Below, piece after piece: positions 35,448 to 47,819 of a DNA stretch of 57,322 bases. The notes beneath the pieces are model-generated. The model searched no databases. It was given only the letters and a program-made list of their open reading frames with translations, and had not been told where the DNA came from. Source of the stretch: Rickettsiales bacterium (GTDB lineage Bacteria > Pseudomonadota > Alphaproteobacteria > Methylaequorales > Methylaequoraceae); the NCBI GenBank assembly GCA_002691145.1, contig NZHE01000023.1, forward strand, positions 201,965 to 259,286, given 5' to 3'. The position numbers and the translations under genes are program-made. Numbering within the stretch: the stretch's first letter is position 1; each line of letters starts with the position of its first letter.

Positions 35448-35810
35448 ATGACAATATTAGAAGAATATATCCCTATACTAATTTTTTTAATTCTAGCGCT
35501 AGTAATTTCCTTTGGTGCTATATTTGCTTCATTTGTAGTAGGAGAGAAAGATGATTATCAAGAAAAATTATCTACATATGAATGTGGATTCGAACCTTTT
35601 TCTGATACAAGAGGTAAGTTTGATGTCAAATTTTATCTCGTTGCGATACTCTTTATAATATTTGATTTAGAAATCATGTTTCTTTTTCCTTGGGCAGTTG
35701 CTTTGGGTGAGATTGGTTTTTTCGGTTTTTGGTCTATGATGTTGTTTTTGACCATTTTGACTATTGGATTTATATATGAATGGATAAAAGGAGCTTTAGA
35801 TTGGACATAA
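35448..35810 (+). CDS. nuoA: NADH-quinone oxidoreductase subunit A
   Basis: A 120-residue membrane subunit of Complex I with three hydrophobic helices and the family signature [10 protein letters not shown] followed by [18 protein letters not shown]. It begins the complete 14-gene nuo operon. The start ATG has an AGGA site just upstream. Confidence 0.97.
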   Translation: MTILEEYIPILIFLILALVISFGAIFASFVVGEKDDYQEKLSTYECGFEPFSDTRGKFDVKFYLVAILFIIFDLEIMFLFPWAVALGEIGFFGFWSMMLFLTILTIGFIYEWIKGALDWT

Positions 35811-36310
35811 GCAATGAAAATAAATCTTTTGAAAAATTTGCAAATCACATAAATGAAAAAGGGTTTATAGTTACAAAATATAATGATCTCATTAACTGGG
35901 CTCGTTCGGGCTCCTTGTGGCCAATGAGTTTCGGGTTAGCGTGCTGTGCTGTAGAAATGATGCAGTCTGCAGCGAGTAGATATGACTTCGACAGATTTGG
36001 AGTAGTTTTTAGACCAAGTCCAAGACAGTCCGATGTTATGATTGTAGCAGGAACGCTTACGAACAAAATGGCTCCTGCTCTAAGAAAAGTTTATGATCAA
36101 ATGCCTGAACCAAGATGGGTAATCTCAATGGGTAGTTGTGCTAATGGCGGGGGGTACTATCATTACTCATATTCTGTGGTTAGAGGTTGTGACAAAATTG
36201 TACCTGTTGATATATATGTTCCAGGCTGTCCTCCAACTGCTGAAGCACTTTTATATGGTATTCTTCAACTTCAAAAAAAGATTACAAGAAACTTAACAAT
36301 TTCAAGATAA
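35801..36310 (+). CDS. nuoB: NADH-quinone oxidoreductase subunit B
   Basis: Carries the N2 4Fe-4S cluster of Complex I, with ligands in [19 protein letters not shown] and [10 protein letters not shown] choose the TTG at 35801 because AAAAGGAG lies 7 bases upstream; an ATG at 35780 in the same frame has no ribosome site and would overlap nuoA by 31 bases. This gives 169 residues, a usual size. It overlaps the nuoA end by 10 bases. Confidence 0.96.
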   Translation: MDISNENKSFEKFANHINEKGFIVTKYNDLINWARSGSLWPMSFGLACCAVEMMQSAASRYDFDRFGVVFRPSPRQSDVMIVAGTLTNKMAPALRKVYDQMPEPRWVISMGSCANGGGYYHYSYSVVRGCDKIVPVDIYVPGCPPTAEALLYGILQLQKKITRNLTISR

Positions 36311-36924
36311 TGCAAGAGACAAATCAACAGCATATACTTGATTCTTTTGAACTCATAAAAGATTCCATGCAACAATTCAAATGCAAAGTAAATATGTTAA
36401 ATAATGAATTAGCGGTTTTGTCAGAAAAAGAAGATTTTATAAAAATTATCCATTTCTTCAAGGATCACCCTACTACCAATTTTGACGTCCTTATTGATAT
36501 ATCTGCAGTTGATTACCCAGAAAGGAATAAGAGATTTGAGATGGTGTACCAGTTTCTAAGTATACCACAAAATCTAAGAATTAAATTGAAATTAATGATA
36601 AAAGAAAATGAAACAGTAACCTCGATTTCTAAAGTTTATCCTGCTGCAAATTGGTATGAAAGAGAAATTTGGGATCTTTTTGGTATTAGTTTTGAAGAGC
36701 ACCCAGATTTGAGAAGAATTTTGACTGATTATGATTTTGAGGGTTTTCCTTTAAGAAAAGATTTTCCGATGACTGGCTTTGTTCAAGTAAGGTACGACGA
36801 AGAAAAAAAAAAAGTTATTCAAGAGAAAGTAAAATTAGATCAAGAATACAGACAATTTGATAATTTGAGCCCTTGGGAGGGAATAATGAAAGAACTTCCT
36901 GGAGATGAAAAAAGTGGTAAATAA
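36310..36924 (+). CDS. nuoC: NADH-quinone oxidoreductase subunit C
   Basis: A 204-residue peripheral-arm subunit (30 kDa family), with [17 protein letters not shown] and [23 protein letters not shown] as its signature (landmarks EREIWDLFG and FPLRKDFP). It is separate from nuoD, as in alphaproteobacteria and mitochondria. Its ATG shares one base with the nuoB stop (TAATG). Confidence 0.97.
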   Translation: MQETNQQHILDSFELIKDSMQQFKCKVNMLNNELAVLSEKEDFIKIIHFFKDHPTTNFDVLIDISAVDYPERNKRFEMVYQFLSIPQNLRIKLKLMIKENETVTSISKVYPAANWYEREIWDLFGISFEEHPDLRRILTDYDFEGFPLRKDFPMTGFVQVRYDEEKKKVIQEKVKLDQEYRQFDNLSPWEGIMKELPGDEKSGK

Positions 36925-38095
36925 AAGAAAAATTGAGAACTACTCTATGAATTTTGGTCCTCAACATCCGGCAGCTCATGGTGTGTTGAGATTAGTACTT
37001 GAACTTGATGGTGAGATTGTAGAGAGAGCTGACCCACATATTGGGTTGCTTCATAGAGGTACTGAAAAACTAATTGAAAATAAAACGTATCTTCAAGCAA
37101 TACCTTATTTTGATAGATTAGATTATGTCTCACCTATGTGTCAAGAACATGCCTTTGCACTTGCTGTCGAGAAGCTTTTAAAGATTGATGTTCCTATTAG
37201 AGGTCAACACTTAAGAGTAATTTTTTCAGAAATTACAAGAATTTTAAATCATATTCTTAATCTTACTACTTTTGCGTTAGATGTTGGTGCAATGACTCCT
37301 TTTCTTTGGTTGTTTGAGGAGAGAGAAGTACTTATGGAATTTTATGAGAGAGCTTCTGGCTCTCGATTGCACGCAGCTTACTTTAGGCCAGGGGGTGTTC
37401 ACAGAGATATACCTGAGAATTTGCTAGATGATATAAAAAGATTTTGTAATTCTTTTCCCAGAAAGATCGATGATCTCGAGAGAATATTGGAAAAAAATAG
37501 AATTTTTAGGCAAAGGAGTGTTGACATCGGAAAAATTAATACAAAAGATGCTCTTGACAGAGGTTTTACTGGACCGTGTTTAAGAGCCACAGGTTTGCCC
37601 TGGGATTTAAGAAAGTCTCAGCCCTATGATACATACAATGAAATTAACTTTAAAATACCAACAGGAACAAATGGTGATTGTTTTGAACGTTTTTTAGTTA
37701 GAGTTGAAGAAATGAGACAATCAGTTTCAATAATTGAACAATGTATTGATAAGATTTCGCCAGGCGAATGTATGAGTCTAGATCCAAAGATTACACCACC
37801 AAAAAGGGATGATATGAAACTATCAATGGAATCTTTGATCAATCATTTCAAATTATTTACTGAGGGGTACCATGTTCCAAAGGGCGAAACTTATACATGT
37901 GTAGAGGCTCCTAAGGGAGAATTTGGAGTTTATATTGTTTCAGACGGAACAAACAGACCATATCGTTGTAAAATTCGAGCACCCGGTTTTCCTTTGCTTC
38001 AAGCTACAGAGTTTTTATCAAAAGGTCATTTGCTAGCTGACTTGGTAGCAATCATAGGGAGTCTTGACATTGTTTTTGGAGAAATAGATAGATGA
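36905..38095 (+). CDS. nuoD: NADH-quinone oxidoreductase subunit D
   Basis: The 396-residue 49-kDa subunit, related to [NiFe] hydrogenase large subunits, forming the quinone site together with NuoB. Landmarks are [38 protein letters not shown] and [10 protein letters not shown]. It overlaps nuoC by 20 bases. Confidence 0.97.
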   Translation: MKKVVNKRKIENYSMNFGPQHPAAHGVLRLVLELDGEIVERADPHIGLLHRGTEKLIENKTYLQAIPYFDRLDYVSPMCQEHAFALAVEKLLKIDVPIRGQHLRVIFSEITRILNHILNLTTFALDVGAMTPFLWLFEEREVLMEFYERASGSRLHAAYFRPGGVHRDIPENLLDDIKRFCNSFPRKIDDLERILEKNRIFRQRSVDIGKINTKDALDRGFTGPCLRATGLPWDLRKSQPYDTYNEINFKIPTGTNGDCFERFLVRVEEMRQSVSIIEQCIDKISPGECMSLDPKITPPKRDDMKLSMESLINHFKLFTEGYHVPKGETYTCVEAPKGEFGVYIVSDGTNRPYRCKIRAPGFPLLQATEFLSKGHLLADLVAIIGSLDIVFGEIDR

Positions 38096-38688
38096 GCTCC
38101 TCTTTTAAAAAATTCGCTGAAGAAAATTTGCAACCCTCTTCATTTGTATTCACTAAAGAAAACTTGATTCAAGCTGAGAAGATAATCAAAAGGTATCCTG
38201 CAGCTTACAAAGAAAGTTCTATTATGCCTTTACTTACTCTGGCTCAAGAACAATTCAATGGTTGGTTACCAAAGAAAGCCATAGAATATATAGCACAGTT
38301 TTTAAAAGTGTCAGAAATCAGAGTTCTTGAGCTCGCGACTTTTTATTCTATGTATAATTTATCTCCTGTAGGTAAGTACCATATTGAAGTTTGCTCAACA
38401 ACACCGTGTATGTTAAGAGGTTCACAAAAAATTCTTGAAACTTGTAAAAAAAACCTAAATTTAAATGTTGGTGACATTTCTGAAGATAAATTAGTTTCTT
38501 TAGGTGAAGTAGAATGTCTTGGTGCCTGTGTAAACGCCCCATTGGTAAGAATTGGAAAGCATTATTATGAAGATTTAGATGAAAAAAGTACTGAAGAATT
38601 GTTAAACAATATAATAACTGGTAAAAAAATTAAAAAAGGTTCTCAAATTTTTAGAAAAGGTTCTGAACCAGTGGAGAAAAAATTATGA
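38092..38688 (+). CDS. nuoE: NADH-quinone oxidoreductase subunit E
   Basis: The 198-residue 24-kDa subunit binds the 2Fe-2S cluster N1a. The four thioredoxin-like ligands are in [10 protein letters not shown] and CLGAC. It overlaps nuoD by 4 bases (ATGA) and, with NuoF and NuoG, makes the NADH-oxidising module. Confidence 0.96.
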   Translation: MSSSFKKFAEENLQPSSFVFTKENLIQAEKIIKRYPAAYKESSIMPLLTLAQEQFNGWLPKKAIEYIAQFLKVSEIRVLELATFYSMYNLSPVGKYHIEVCSTTPCMLRGSQKILETCKKNLNLNVGDISEDKLVSLGEVECLGACVNAPLVRIGKHYYEDLDEKSTEELLNNIITGKKIKKGSQIFRKGSEPVEKKL

Positions 38689-39959
38689 TTAGCAAAAAAG
38701 ATTTAATTTTTACAAATTTGTATAGAAAATTTAGTCCTGATATATCATCTGCCAAAAAAAGAGGTGATTGGAATAATACTATTGGTTTACTCAATGCGGG
38801 AAGAGATGAAATCATAAACAGTATTAAATTATCTGGTTTAAGAGGTAGAGGAGGTGCAGGATTTTCAACTGGAATGAAGTTTAGCTTTATGCCAAAAGAT
38901 TTAAATAGAGAGCATTATCTGGTTATAAATGCTGATGAGGGAGAGCCCGGAACCTGCAAAGATAGAGATATAATTAGAAACGAACCTCATAAGTTAATAG
39001 AGGGATGTTTAATCTCAGGTTACGCAATTGGAGCTAAAGTGTGTTACATATATATAAGAGGTGAGTTTTTAGATGAAATAGAAATACTTAATAAAGCGAT
39101 TAATGACGCTTATGAAAACAATTTAATTGGAAAAAATGCCTGTGGTTCTGGTTGGGATTTTGATATTTATTTGCACTTAGGTGCTGGTGCCTATATTTGT
39201 GGTGAAGAGACTGCATTAATTGAAAGTATTGAAGGTAAAAAAGGACAACCAAGATTAAAGCCTCCATTTCCTGCTAATGTTGGTTTGTTTGGCATGCCGA
39301 CTACAGTAAATAATGTTGAAACGATTTCAGTAATACCAACTATTTTAAGAAGAGGGCATAAATGGTTTTCTTCCCTAGGAAAAGAAAATAATACAGGTAC
39401 AAAAATATTTTGTATTTCTGGGCATGTAAATAAACCATGTAATGTAGAGGAGGAAATGGGTGTTCCTCTAAAGTACTTAATACAACATTATGCCGGAGAT
39501 GTAGTTGGTGGTTGGGATAATTTGCTCGCGATTATACCAGGGGGTTCCTCTGTGCCTTTAATTCCAAAAGATATTTGCGACAATATAACTATGGACTTTG
39601 ACTCTTTAAAAAATGTAGGATCTGGCTTGGGTACTGCGGGCATAATTGTAATGAATAAACAAACAGACATAGTGAAGTCGATAGCTCGACTTTCAGCCTT
39701 TTATAAGCATGAATCTTGTGGACAATGCACACCTTGTAGGGAAGGAACTGGGTGGTTGATGAGAATGATGAATAAAATAGCATCTAATAATTTTTCTCCT
39801 TACGATTTAGAACTTCTTGAGGAAGTTACTCATCAAATTGAAGGGCATACTATTTGTGCCTTAGGAGATGCTGCAGCATGGCCAATTCAAGGTTTATTGA
39901 GGCATTTTAAAAATGATATCCTCGAAAGAATTAACCATAAAACAAAGTTTGTAGCTTAA
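38685..39959 (+). CDS. nuoF: NADH-quinone oxidoreductase subunit F
   Basis: The 424-residue 51-kDa subunit holds NADH, FMN and cluster N3. The NADH/FMN region is [18 protein letters not shown] and [13 protein letters not shown]; the cluster ligands are [13 protein letters not shown] with a last Cys in HTICALGD. It overlaps nuoE by 4 bases. Confidence 0.97.
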   Translation: MISKKDLIFTNLYRKFSPDISSAKKRGDWNNTIGLLNAGRDEIINSIKLSGLRGRGGAGFSTGMKFSFMPKDLNREHYLVINADEGEPGTCKDRDIIRNEPHKLIEGCLISGYAIGAKVCYIYIRGEFLDEIEILNKAINDAYENNLIGKNACGSGWDFDIYLHLGAGAYICGEETALIESIEGKKGQPRLKPPFPANVGLFGMPTTVNNVETISVIPTILRRGHKWFSSLGKENNTGTKIFCISGHVNKPCNVEEEMGVPLKYLIQHYAGDVVGGWDNLLAIIPGGSSVPLIPKDICDNITMDFDSLKNVGSGLGTAGIIVMNKQTDIVKSIARLSAFYKHESCGQCTPCREGTGWLMRMMNKIASNNFSPYDLELLEEVTHQIEGHTICALGDAAAWPIQGLLRHFKNDILERINHKTKFVA

Positions 39960-42001
39960 TGCCAAAAATAAAAATTGATAATATTGAAACCGATGTCGAT
40001 AGTGGGCTAACAGTACTACAAGCATGTGAATCTATTGGCGTTGAAATTCCAAGGTTCTGTTATCATGAGAGGTTATCCATTGCTGGAAATTGCAGAATGT
40101 GTCTTGTTGAGATGGAAAACTCACCTAAGCCAGTTGCCTCTTGTGCAATGCCAGTTGCGGAAGGAATGGTTATAAAAACTAAAAGTGAATTAGTTAAAAA
40201 GGCAAGAAAAGGTGTAATGGAATTTCTCTTAATAAACCATCCGCTTGATTGTCCAATTTGTGATCAAGGAGGTGAATGTGATCTTCAGGATCAAGCTATG
40301 GCTTTCGGTAAGGGTTTTAGCAGATTTGACGAATCAAAAAGAGCTGTAAAGAATAAAAATTTAGGTCCTTTGATTAAAACTCATATGACCAGATGCATTC
40401 ATTGTACCAGGTGTGTTAGATTTATCGAAGAGGTTGCAGGAACTGAGCAACTTGGATTACTAGGGAGAGGTGAGGAATCTGAGATCTCATCATTCTTAGA
40501 AAAAACTATAGATACAGAGTTATCGGGTAATATTATTGACCTTTGTCCAGTGGGAGCACTTACTTCTAAACCCTACGCTTTTATTGCAAGACCATGGGAA
40601 TTAAAAAAAACTGATAGTATTGACCTAATGGATGCGGTTGGAAGTAATGTTAGATTTGATACTAAGGCTAACAAAATAATGAGGGTGCTTCCAAGGGTTA
40701 ATGATGAGATTAACGAAGAATGGATATCAGATAAAGCAAGATTTGCATATGATGGATTGTTAAGTCAAAGATTGCAAAGTGGATATGTAAGAAAAAATAA
40801 TAAATTAGTTAAAATATCTAACAATGAGATTGCAGACATAGTTGCAGAAAAAGTTAATAAAACGGATAAAAAGAAAATTGCCGGATTAATTGGAAATACT
40901 CTTGATTGTGAGAACATTTTTGCATTTAAGCTATTTTTAGAGAAAATTGAATGCAACAATTTTGAATGTAGACAAGATAATTCATTTTTTATACCTGGAG
41001 ATAGAACTTCATATTTATTCAATTCGAAAATCGTAGGAGTTGATGATTGTGATTTATGTTTTTTAATAGGGTGTGATTTGAAAAAAGAAGCTCCAATAAT
41101 TAATGCAAGATTAAGGAAGAAATATAAGAATAGTGACAAAAATTTTGTTATAGCAAATCTTGGTGAAAAGTTTGATGATAATTTAAACCTATTACAGCTT
41201 GGAGAAAATCCTAAATTACTTACTGATTTGCTCAATGAAAAACATTTATTTTTTAAAAAACTTAAGTCTTCTAAAAAGCCTTTATTCATAATAGGTCAAT
41301 CAGCAATGTGTAGAGAAGATTCAAAAGATATTTTTAATATCACAAAGAAAATTTACGAAAAATACTGTAATGATACAGAGTGGAATGGTTTTAACGTTCT
41401 ACAAAATTTTTCTGGAAGAACTGGTGCTTTGGATATTGGTTTTGTGTCAAAAACAAATACTTCTAATACTAATTTTGAAAATGATTTTTTAAAAAAGGAT
41501 ATTGACTTATTATATGTTTTTGGGGCTGATGATTTTGATTTCTCTAAAATATCAGAAAAAACGTTTGTTATTTATCATGGTCACCACGGAGACCGAACTG
41601 CTCAAAAAGCTAACATAATAATTCCATGTCCGTGTTTTACTGAGCAGGAAGGTATATATATAAATACTGAAGGTAGACCACAGATTTCTGCTCAATTAAG
41701 TACTCCACTACCAAAGGTTAATTTTGCATGGAGATTTTTTTTAGAAGTATCTAAAAAATTAAACATGGATATGAAATTTTCAAACTTTATTGAACTTAGA
41801 AAACTACTTTTTAGTAGTTTTCCCCATTTTGAAAAAATTGATTTTATTAAAACCTCTAACTTCACTAAATCCAAGAAATTTCATGAAAATCTTGTTGACG
41901 ATAATTTTGTTCCTACTATTAAAAATTATTACATGACAGATTCAGTTAGTAGATTATCTGTTGTTATGGCAGATTGTTCCAGGAATAAACAACTAAGATG
42001 A
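39959..42001 (+). CDS. nuoG: NADH-quinone oxidoreductase subunit G
   Basis: The 680-residue 75-kDa subunit has an N-terminal ferredoxin-like domain ([19 protein letters not shown]), the His/Cys cluster N5 motif ([17 protein letters not shown]) and N4 ligands (CIHCTRC), then a molybdopterin-oxidoreductase-like domain that is the least conserved part. The second half is lysine-rich compared with relatives, as expected in an AT-rich genome. It overlaps nuoF by one base. Confidence 0.96.
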   Translation: MPKIKIDNIETDVDSGLTVLQACESIGVEIPRFCYHERLSIAGNCRMCLVEMENSPKPVASCAMPVAEGMVIKTKSELVKKARKGVMEFLLINHPLDCPICDQGGECDLQDQAMAFGKGFSRFDESKRAVKNKNLGPLIKTHMTRCIHCTRCVRFIEEVAGTEQLGLLGRGEESEISSFLEKTIDTELSGNIIDLCPVGALTSKPYAFIARPWELKKTDSIDLMDAVGSNVRFDTKANKIMRVLPRVNDEINEEWISDKARFAYDGLLSQRLQSGYVRKNNKLVKISNNEIADIVAEKVNKTDKKKIAGLIGNTLDCENIFAFKLFLEKIECNNFECRQDNSFFIPGDRTSYLFNSKIVGVDDCDLCFLIGCDLKKEAPIINARLRKKYKNSDKNFVIANLGEKFDDNLNLLQLGENPKLLTDLLNEKHLFFKKLKSSKKPLFIIGQSAMCREDSKDIFNITKKIYEKYCNDTEWNGFNVLQNFSGRTGALDIGFVSKTNTSNTNFENDFLKKDIDLLYVFGADDFDFSKISEKTFVIYHGHHGDRTAQKANIIIPCPCFTEQEGIYINTEGRPQISAQLSTPLPKVNFAWRFFLEVSKKLNMDMKFSNFIELRKLLFSSFPHFEKIDFIKTSNFTKSKKFHENLVDDNFVPTIKNYYMTDSVSRLSVVMADCSRNKQLR

Positions 42002-42981
42002 TAATAGATTTTTTAATAATAGTCTTTAAAATAATATTAATTATTATTCCACTCTTATTTTTTATTGCTTACTTAACTTTTTTTGAAAGAAAAGTTATTG
42101 GAGCCATTCAATTAAGAAAAGGACCTAATGTTGTTGGTCCATTTGGATTGTTACAACCAATTGCTGATGGTATCAAGTTACTTACAAAAGAGACAATAAT
42201 ACCTACAAATTCAAATAAGCTAATTTTTTTATTTTCTCCCATATTAACATTCACATTAGCACTTATCGCTTGGGCAGTTATACCTGTGGATTATGGTATG
42301 GTTCTTTCAAATATAAATGTAGGAATCTTATATGTATTAGCTGTTTCTTCACTAGGTGTTTATGGAATTATTATGGCAGGTTGGTCAAGCAACTCTAGGT
42401 ATGCCTTTTTGGGTGCACTTAGATCTGCTGCACAGATGATTTCGTATGAAGTCTCCATAGGATTAATAATAATCAGTATACTTTTGTCTGTAGGTTCATT
42501 AAATCTGACTGACATTGTTATGGCTCAGGAAAACTTATGGTATATCATTCCCCATTTCCCGATATTTTTAATTTTTTTTATTTCTACATTAGCTGAAACT
42601 AATAGAGCCCCATTTGACTTGCCAGAAGCAGAAGCAGAATTAGTCGCAGGATACAACGTTGAATATTCAGCTTTGACCTTTGGCTTATTTTTTTTAGGAG
42701 AATATGGTAACATGATACTTATGAGTTCTATGACAACAATTCTATTTTTGGGTGGTTGGCATGCTCCATTTGACATTAACTTTTTAACAATTATACCAGG
42801 TTTCTTTTGGTTTTTTATCAAGGTATGTGCACTACTCTTTGCGTTTTTGTGGATAAGGGCAACTTTACCTAGATACAGATATGATCAACTAATGCGCTTA
42901 GGTTGGAAAGTTTTTTTACCGATAACATTAGTGTGGATTGTAATTACTTCAGGTTACCTATATTATTTTGAGAAATTATAA
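41998..42981 (+). CDS. nuoH: NADH-quinone oxidoreductase subunit H
   Basis: The 327-residue membrane subunit (ND1) with about eight helices, linking the quinone pocket to the membrane arm. Landmarks are [40 protein letters not shown] (landmark NRAPFDLPE) and [15 protein letters not shown]. It overlaps nuoG by 4 bases. Confidence 0.97.
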   Translation: MIIDFLIIVFKIILIIIPLLFFIAYLTFFERKVIGAIQLRKGPNVVGPFGLLQPIADGIKLLTKETIIPTNSNKLIFLFSPILTFTLALIAWAVIPVDYGMVLSNINVGILYVLAVSSLGVYGIIMAGWSSNSRYAFLGALRSAAQMISYEVSIGLIIISILLSVGSLNLTDIVMAQENLWYIIPHFPIFLIFFISTLAETNRAPFDLPEAEAELVAGYNVEYSALTFGLFFLGEYGNMILMSSMTTILFLGGWHAPFDINFLTIIPGFFWFFIKVCALLFAFLWIRATLPRYRYDQLMRLGWKVFLPITLVWIVITSGYLYYFEKL

Positions 42982-42983
42982 TT

Positions 42984-43481
42984 ATGAACAAGCTTAAATT
43001 ATTTATCAATTTTTTTAAAAAAACTTTACTTATCGAAATCTTTGATGGTCTCATTTTGACTTTAAAATATTTTTTTAAAAAAAAAGTTACAATTAATTAT
43101 CCTTTTGAAAAAGGTGCTCTAAGCTCAAGATTCAGAGGGGAACATGTGTTAAGAAGATATGAATCTGGCGAAGAAAGATGCATAGCTTGCAAATTGTGTG
43201 AAGCAGTTTGTCCGGCACAAGCTATAATTATTGAAGCTGAACCAAGAGATGACGGTTCTAGAAAGACAACAAGATACGATATTGATATGACTAAATGTAT
43301 TTATTGTGGATTTTGTCAAGAATCCTGCCCTGTTGATGCAATTGTAGAGGGACCTAATTTTGAATTTGCAACAGAGACTAGGGAAGAGTTAATTTATAAT
43401 AAACAAAAGTTGCTAGATAATGGTGATAGGTGGGAATTAGAAATTTCTAAAAATTTAGAAAAAGAGTCAAAATATTTATAG
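42984..43481 (+). CDS. nuoI: NADH-quinone oxidoreductase subunit I
   Basis: The 165-residue 23-kDa subunit carries clusters N6a and N6b, with two 4Fe-4S motifs, [12 protein letters not shown] and [12 protein letters not shown]. The N-terminus includes the conserved [18 protein letters not shown]. It lies 2 bp after nuoH. Confidence 0.97.
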   Translation: MNKLKLFINFFKKTLLIEIFDGLILTLKYFFKKKVTINYPFEKGALSSRFRGEHVLRRYESGEERCIACKLCEAVCPAQAIIIEAEPRDDGSRKTTRYDIDMTKCIYCGFCQESCPVDAIVEGPNFEFATETREELIYNKQKLLDNGDRWELEISKNLEKESKYL

Positions 43482-43484
43482 TTT

Positions 43485-44093
43485 ATGTTTTCCATTTTTT
43501 CAATTTTCTCCGCAATTTTAATCTTTTCAAGCTTAATGGTTATAGTTTCTAAAAATCCAGTGTACTCTGTACTATATTTAATTTTATGCTTTTTTAATGC
43601 TGCTATAATATTTTTAATTTCTAATGCAGAATTTCTTGCTATGACATTATTGATTGTGTACGTGGGAGCCGTTGCGGTTCTTTTTTTATTTGTGGTGATG
43701 ATGCTGAACATAAATATTGTAAAAATTAAAGAGGGATTTCTGAAATATCTTCCTTTTGGTATTATGTTAATTTTAATTTTTTTAGCAGAGTTAATTTTTG
43801 TATTTTCAGAAATCGATATAGTACCATTAAACACTGCTAAAATTAATATGACTACATTATATGATTCAGGCTTTTCAAATACAAAAATGCTTGGTCTATT
43901 TTTGTATACTGACTATTTTATAATTTTTCAAATTTCGTCAATCGTTTTGCTCGTTGCTATGATTGGGGCTATAGTATTAGCTTTTAGAAAGGCAGATAAT
44001 TCTTTAAGTCAAAATATCGATTATCAAGAAAATGTAAAAAAAAGAGATTTAATAAAACTTCATGATATAAAGAGTAATTCAAAAATAAATTAA
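43485..44093 (+). CDS. nuoJ: NADH-quinone oxidoreductase subunit J
   Basis: The 202-residue membrane subunit (ND6) with five helices. [19 protein letters not shown] and [19 protein letters not shown] are the family signatures. It lies 3 bp after nuoI. Confidence 0.96.
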   Translation: MFSIFSIFSAILIFSSLMVIVSKNPVYSVLYLILCFFNAAIIFLISNAEFLAMTLLIVYVGAVAVLFLFVVMMLNINIVKIKEGFLKYLPFGIMLILIFLAELIFVFSEIDIVPLNTAKINMTTLYDSGFSNTKMLGLFLYTDYFIIFQISSIVLLVAMIGAIVLAFRKADNSLSQNIDYQENVKKRDLIKLHDIKSNSKIN

Positions 44094-44094
44094 A

Positions 44095-44397
44095 ATGAAC
44101 ATATTTTATTATCTAGCTCTATCCTCTTGTGTTTTTTCTATAGGATTGATTGGTCTGTTCATAAACAGAAAAAATATAATTACAATTCTAATGTCAATAG
44201 AGCTTATGTTATTGGCTGTAAATATAAATTTCATAGGCTTCTCTTATCACTTAAATGATTTATCAGGACAAATTTTTTCATTGTTTATTTTAGTTGTTGC
44301 AGCAGCTGAAGCTGCTGTAGGACTTGCAATTTTGACTATTTATTTCAGAAAGAGTGGTTCTATTTCAGTTGATAGCTTAAATAAAATGAAAGGCTAA
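44095..44397 (+). CDS. nuoK: NADH-quinone oxidoreductase subunit K
   Basis: The 100-residue membrane subunit (ND4L) with three helices. The conserved glutamates of the proton path are in [14 protein letters not shown] and [12 protein letters not shown]. It lies 1 bp after nuoJ. Confidence 0.97.
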   Translation: MNIFYYLALSSCVFSIGLIGLFINRKNIITILMSIELMLLAVNINFIGFSYHLNDLSGQIFSLFILVVAAAEAAVGLAILTIYFRKSGSISVDSLNKMKG

Positions 44398-44401
44398 TAT
44401 A

Positions 44402-46327
44402 ATGTTTTCTTTTGCTGTCTTTCTTCCTCTTTTAAGTTATTTTTTTTGTATTATAGCGAATGGGAAAATAAAAGATCAAAATATTGAGTATTTTGCAAGC
44501 TGTCTGATTTTATTATCAACCATTATTTCAATTTTTTGTTTTTTTGCTGTAAGTGATGAAAATCCGCAAATAAACATTCAGTTGGCTGAGTGGCTAAGTT
44601 CTGGAAGTCTCTATATAGATTGGTCACTAAGTTTTAATAGGCTTTCAAGTCTTATGGTCTTGCTTGTAAATTTTATTTCCTGCCTAGTACATTTTTATTC
44701 AATAGGCTATATGAGCAATGATCAAAAAAAAATTATTTTTATTGGCTATCTTGGTCTTTTTACATTTTTCATGCTCATTTTAGTTACTTCTTCTAATTTG
44801 ATTCAGCTATTTTTAGGTTGGGAAGGAGTTGGGCTTACTTCTTATTTGTTAATTGGTTTCTGGAATTTTAAGGATGTAGCAAATAAAGCTGCTATTAAAG
44901 CATTTATAGTTAATAGAGTTGGAGATTTTAGTTTCTTAATTGGAATTTTAGTAATTTTTATTTTATTTGGCACGTTAAATTTCAACGAAATATTTATTCT
45001 GGTTCAATCACAAAAAAATACTTATTTTGAACTTTTTGATATCAATTTTCATGCATTAACATTAATTTCTGTTTTATTATTTATTGGTTGTATGGGTAAA
45101 TCGGCACAACTTGGCCTACATACTTGGTTGCCAGACGCTATGGAAGGTCCTACTCCTGTTTCTGCATTAATTCATGCTGCGACTATGGTAACAGCGGGTG
45201 TTTTTCTTTTAGTGTTGATGTCACCTATTATAGAGGAGTCACAACTTGCGCAAAATATGATAATGATTGTAGGAGCTCTAACTTCTTTTTTTGCTGCAAC
45301 AGTCGCTATAACTCAAGATGATATAAAAAGAATAATTGCTTATTCTACATGTAGTCAACTTGGTTACATGTTTGTAGCAATTGGTGCGTCAGCTTACGGA
45401 GCTGCAATGTTTCACCTTGTGACGCACGCATTTTTCAAAGCCTTATTATTTTTGGGTGCAGGCTCTGTTATGCATGCAATGTCAGATGAGCAGAATATAA
45501 AAAAAATGGGCGGATTGTATAAAAAAATTCCTGTAACTTATCTTCTGATGTTAATAGGCACGCTATCTATTACTGGTTTCCCATTTTTTAGTGGTTACTT
45601 TTCTAAGGATTTAATAATTGAAATTTTATATTTTGATAAATCTATTTTTAGAGAATTTGCTTTTTTTACATCTGTTTTTGTGGTTTTTTTAACCTCATTT
45701 TATTCTTTTAGATTATTAATTTATGTTTTTCATGGTAAAAATAATTCTGATGAGAAAGTTCTTGCTCACGTTCATGAGTCTCCAAACGTGATGCTCATAC
45801 CCTTAATTATACTATCAATTTTTGCTATTTTTTCAGGAATATTATTAAATAAGTATTTTTTTGGTATTAATTCAATTTTATTTTGGAAAGATTCTCTTTA
45901 TAATATATCAACAACTAATTTGCCAACTTTAATCTTTGAAATGCCTTTTATAATTAAAAAAATTCCTTTTTTTATGGCACTTTTAGGTTTATTTATTTGT
46001 ATTTTGTTTTACAGATTTTTTCCAAATATTACTTATTTTTTAAAAAAAAGATTTTCTCTTGTTTATATTTTTTTGAAAAACAAATGGTATTTTGACGAAT
46101 TCTACGATTTTCTATTTGTAAAACCTTTAAGATATATTGGTAATGGTTTTTGGAAATCTATTGATATTGAACTTATAGATAACGTTGGACCAAACGGGAT
46201 ATCTAAACTCATTAAAAAGTTTGGTATGCTAATCTCAATTTTTCATACCGGTTATTTGTATCATTATGCGATGTCGATAATTATTGGTCTAACTGTCTTT
46301 ATAAGTATATATTTTTATATATTTTAA
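44402..46327 (+). CDS. nuoL: NADH-quinone oxidoreductase subunit L
   Basis: The 641-residue antiporter-like subunit (ND5), proton channel at the tip of the membrane arm. Landmarks are GWEGVGLTSYLLIGFW, LHTWLPDAMEGPTPVSALIHAATMV (landmark HTWLPDAMEGPTPVSALIHA) and AYSTCSQLGYM. A long C-terminal lateral helix is present. Confidence 0.97.
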   Translation: MFSFAVFLPLLSYFFCIIANGKIKDQNIEYFASCLILLSTIISIFCFFAVSDENPQINIQLAEWLSSGSLYIDWSLSFNRLSSLMVLLVNFISCLVHFYSIGYMSNDQKKIIFIGYLGLFTFFMLILVTSSNLIQLFLGWEGVGLTSYLLIGFWNFKDVANKAAIKAFIVNRVGDFSFLIGILVIFILFGTLNFNEIFILVQSQKNTYFELFDINFHALTLISVLLFIGCMGKSAQLGLHTWLPDAMEGPTPVSALIHAATMVTAGVFLLVLMSPIIEESQLAQNMIMIVGALTSFFAATVAITQDDIKRIIAYSTCSQLGYMFVAIGASAYGAAMFHLVTHAFFKALLFLGAGSVMHAMSDEQNIKKMGGLYKKIPVTYLLMLIGTLSITGFPFFSGYFSKDLIIEILYFDKSIFREFAFFTSVFVVFLTSFYSFRLLIYVFHGKNNSDEKVLAHVHESPNVMLIPLIILSIFAIFSGILLNKYFFGINSILFWKDSLYNISTTNLPTLIFEMPFIIKKIPFFMALLGLFICILFYRFFPNITYFLKKRFSLVYIFLKNKWYFDEFYDFLFVKPLRYIGNGFWKSIDIELIDNVGPNGISKLIKKFGMLISIFHTGYLYHYAMSIIIGLTVFISIYFYIF

Positions 46328-46328
46328 T

Positions 46329-47810
46329 ATGCTTAATATTCCCATATTGCCAATTTTAATCTTAATACCTTTGATAGGGCTTATATTTGTTTTAGTGTCT
46401 GTTGAGGATGATAATACCTATAAGCAAGCGAAAAAATCGGCATTGTGGACTTCAATAATTAATTTTCTTTTGTCAATTTATCTTCCATTTAATTTTGACA
46501 AAGATGTTCCTCATTTCCAGTTTGTTAATTCTTTTTCGTGGTTAAATAATGAAAATATAAAATTTTCACTTGGTATAGATGGTATCTCCTTACCTTTTGT
46601 AATGTTGTCTACATTCCTGATTCCTATTTGTATATTTTATTTTTGGAATACAAAGACAGAAAAAATAAAGTCTTATTTATCTTGTTTCTTATTAATAGAA
46701 AGTTTTTTGATTGGTGCATTTAGCTCAATTGATCTTTTTTCATTTTATATTTTTTTTGAGAGCATCTTAATTCCTATGTACTTAATAATAGGTATATGGG
46801 GTGGAAATAGAAGAGTTTATTCAGCTTATAAATTTTTTCTTTATACACTCTTAGGCTCAGTTCTTATGTTAATAGCTATAATATTTTTATACCAAGAATT
46901 TGGAACTACTGACATTCCAAGTATTTTAAATTTAAGTTTGCCATTTTATATTCAAATATGGCTTTGGCTAGCATTTTTCTCGTCATTCGCTGTCAAAATT
47001 CCAATGTGGCCTTTTCATACATGGTTACCTGATGCACATGTAGAAGCACCGACCGAAGGCTCAGTAATTTTGGCTGGTATACTATTGAAATTAGGCGGAT
47101 ATGGCTTTATTAGATTTAACTTATCAATGTTACCTGATGCCTCAATTTTTTTTACTCCATTTGTTTTTGTATTATCGCTTGTTGCAATAATTTACACCTC
47201 TTTAGTGGCTTTAGTTCAAGATGACATGAAAAAAATGATTGCTTATTCTTCAGTAGCGCATATGGGTTTTGTTACATTAGCAATTTTTTCTACCAATCTT
47301 CAAGGATTACATGGAGCTATTATTCAAATGATTTCTCATGGGTTAATTTCTGCAGCATTATTTTTCTCTATAGGTTCTATTTATAATAGGTATAAGACTA
47401 AAGAGATTAAATATTTTAGTGGATTAGGAAATATAATGCCAAAGTTATCTATTTTTTTTCTAATTTTTTGTCTGGGTTCAATCGGTTTTCCTGGAACAAG
47501 TGCATTCGTGAGTGAATTTTTAACGCTTGTTGCTGTTTTTAGTCAAAATACATTAGTTGCAAGCATTGCTGCTTTAGGTATCATATTAAGCGCTGCTTAT
47601 ATGTTGTTACTCTACAGAAAAGTTTTTTTAGGTGAGGTAAACAAAAACGTTTTACAAATTAAAAATGAATTAAATTTAAATGAAATTATAGCATTTTCCA
47701 TTCTAGTTTTATTAATTGTTCTAATTGGGATAAAACCAAATTATTTACTGGATTTCTCAACTGCTTCAATTGAGAGAATAATTTTATTATATCCAATAAC
47801 TATTTTTTAG
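46329..47810 (+). CDS. nuoM: NADH-quinone oxidoreductase subunit M
   Basis: The 493-residue antiporter-like subunit (ND4). FFESILIPMYLIIGIWGG, FHTWLPDAHVEAPTEGSVIL and AYSSVAHMGFV are the diagnostic stretches. It lies 1 bp after nuoL. Confidence 0.97.
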   Translation: MLNIPILPILILIPLIGLIFVLVSVEDDNTYKQAKKSALWTSIINFLLSIYLPFNFDKDVPHFQFVNSFSWLNNENIKFSLGIDGISLPFVMLSTFLIPICIFYFWNTKTEKIKSYLSCFLLIESFLIGAFSSIDLFSFYIFFESILIPMYLIIGIWGGNRRVYSAYKFFLYTLLGSVLMLIAIIFLYQEFGTTDIPSILNLSLPFYIQIWLWLAFFSSFAVKIPMWPFHTWLPDAHVEAPTEGSVILAGILLKLGGYGFIRFNLSMLPDASIFFTPFVFVLSLVAIIYTSLVALVQDDMKKMIAYSSVAHMGFVTLAIFSTNLQGLHGAIIQMISHGLISAALFFSIGSIYNRYKTKEIKYFSGLGNIMPKLSIFFLIFCLGSIGFPGTSAFVSEFLTLVAVFSQNTLVASIAALGIILSAAYMLLLYRKVFLGEVNKNVLQIKNELNLNEIIAFSILVLLIVLIGIKPNYLLDFSTASIERIILLYPITIF

Positions 47811-47819
47811 GGAGCTTAC

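Noticed and set aside
35780-35800. An earlier ATG start for nuoB
   Set aside because: It has no ribosome site and increases the overlap with nuoA, whereas the TTG at 35801 follows AAAAGGAG at 7 bases.
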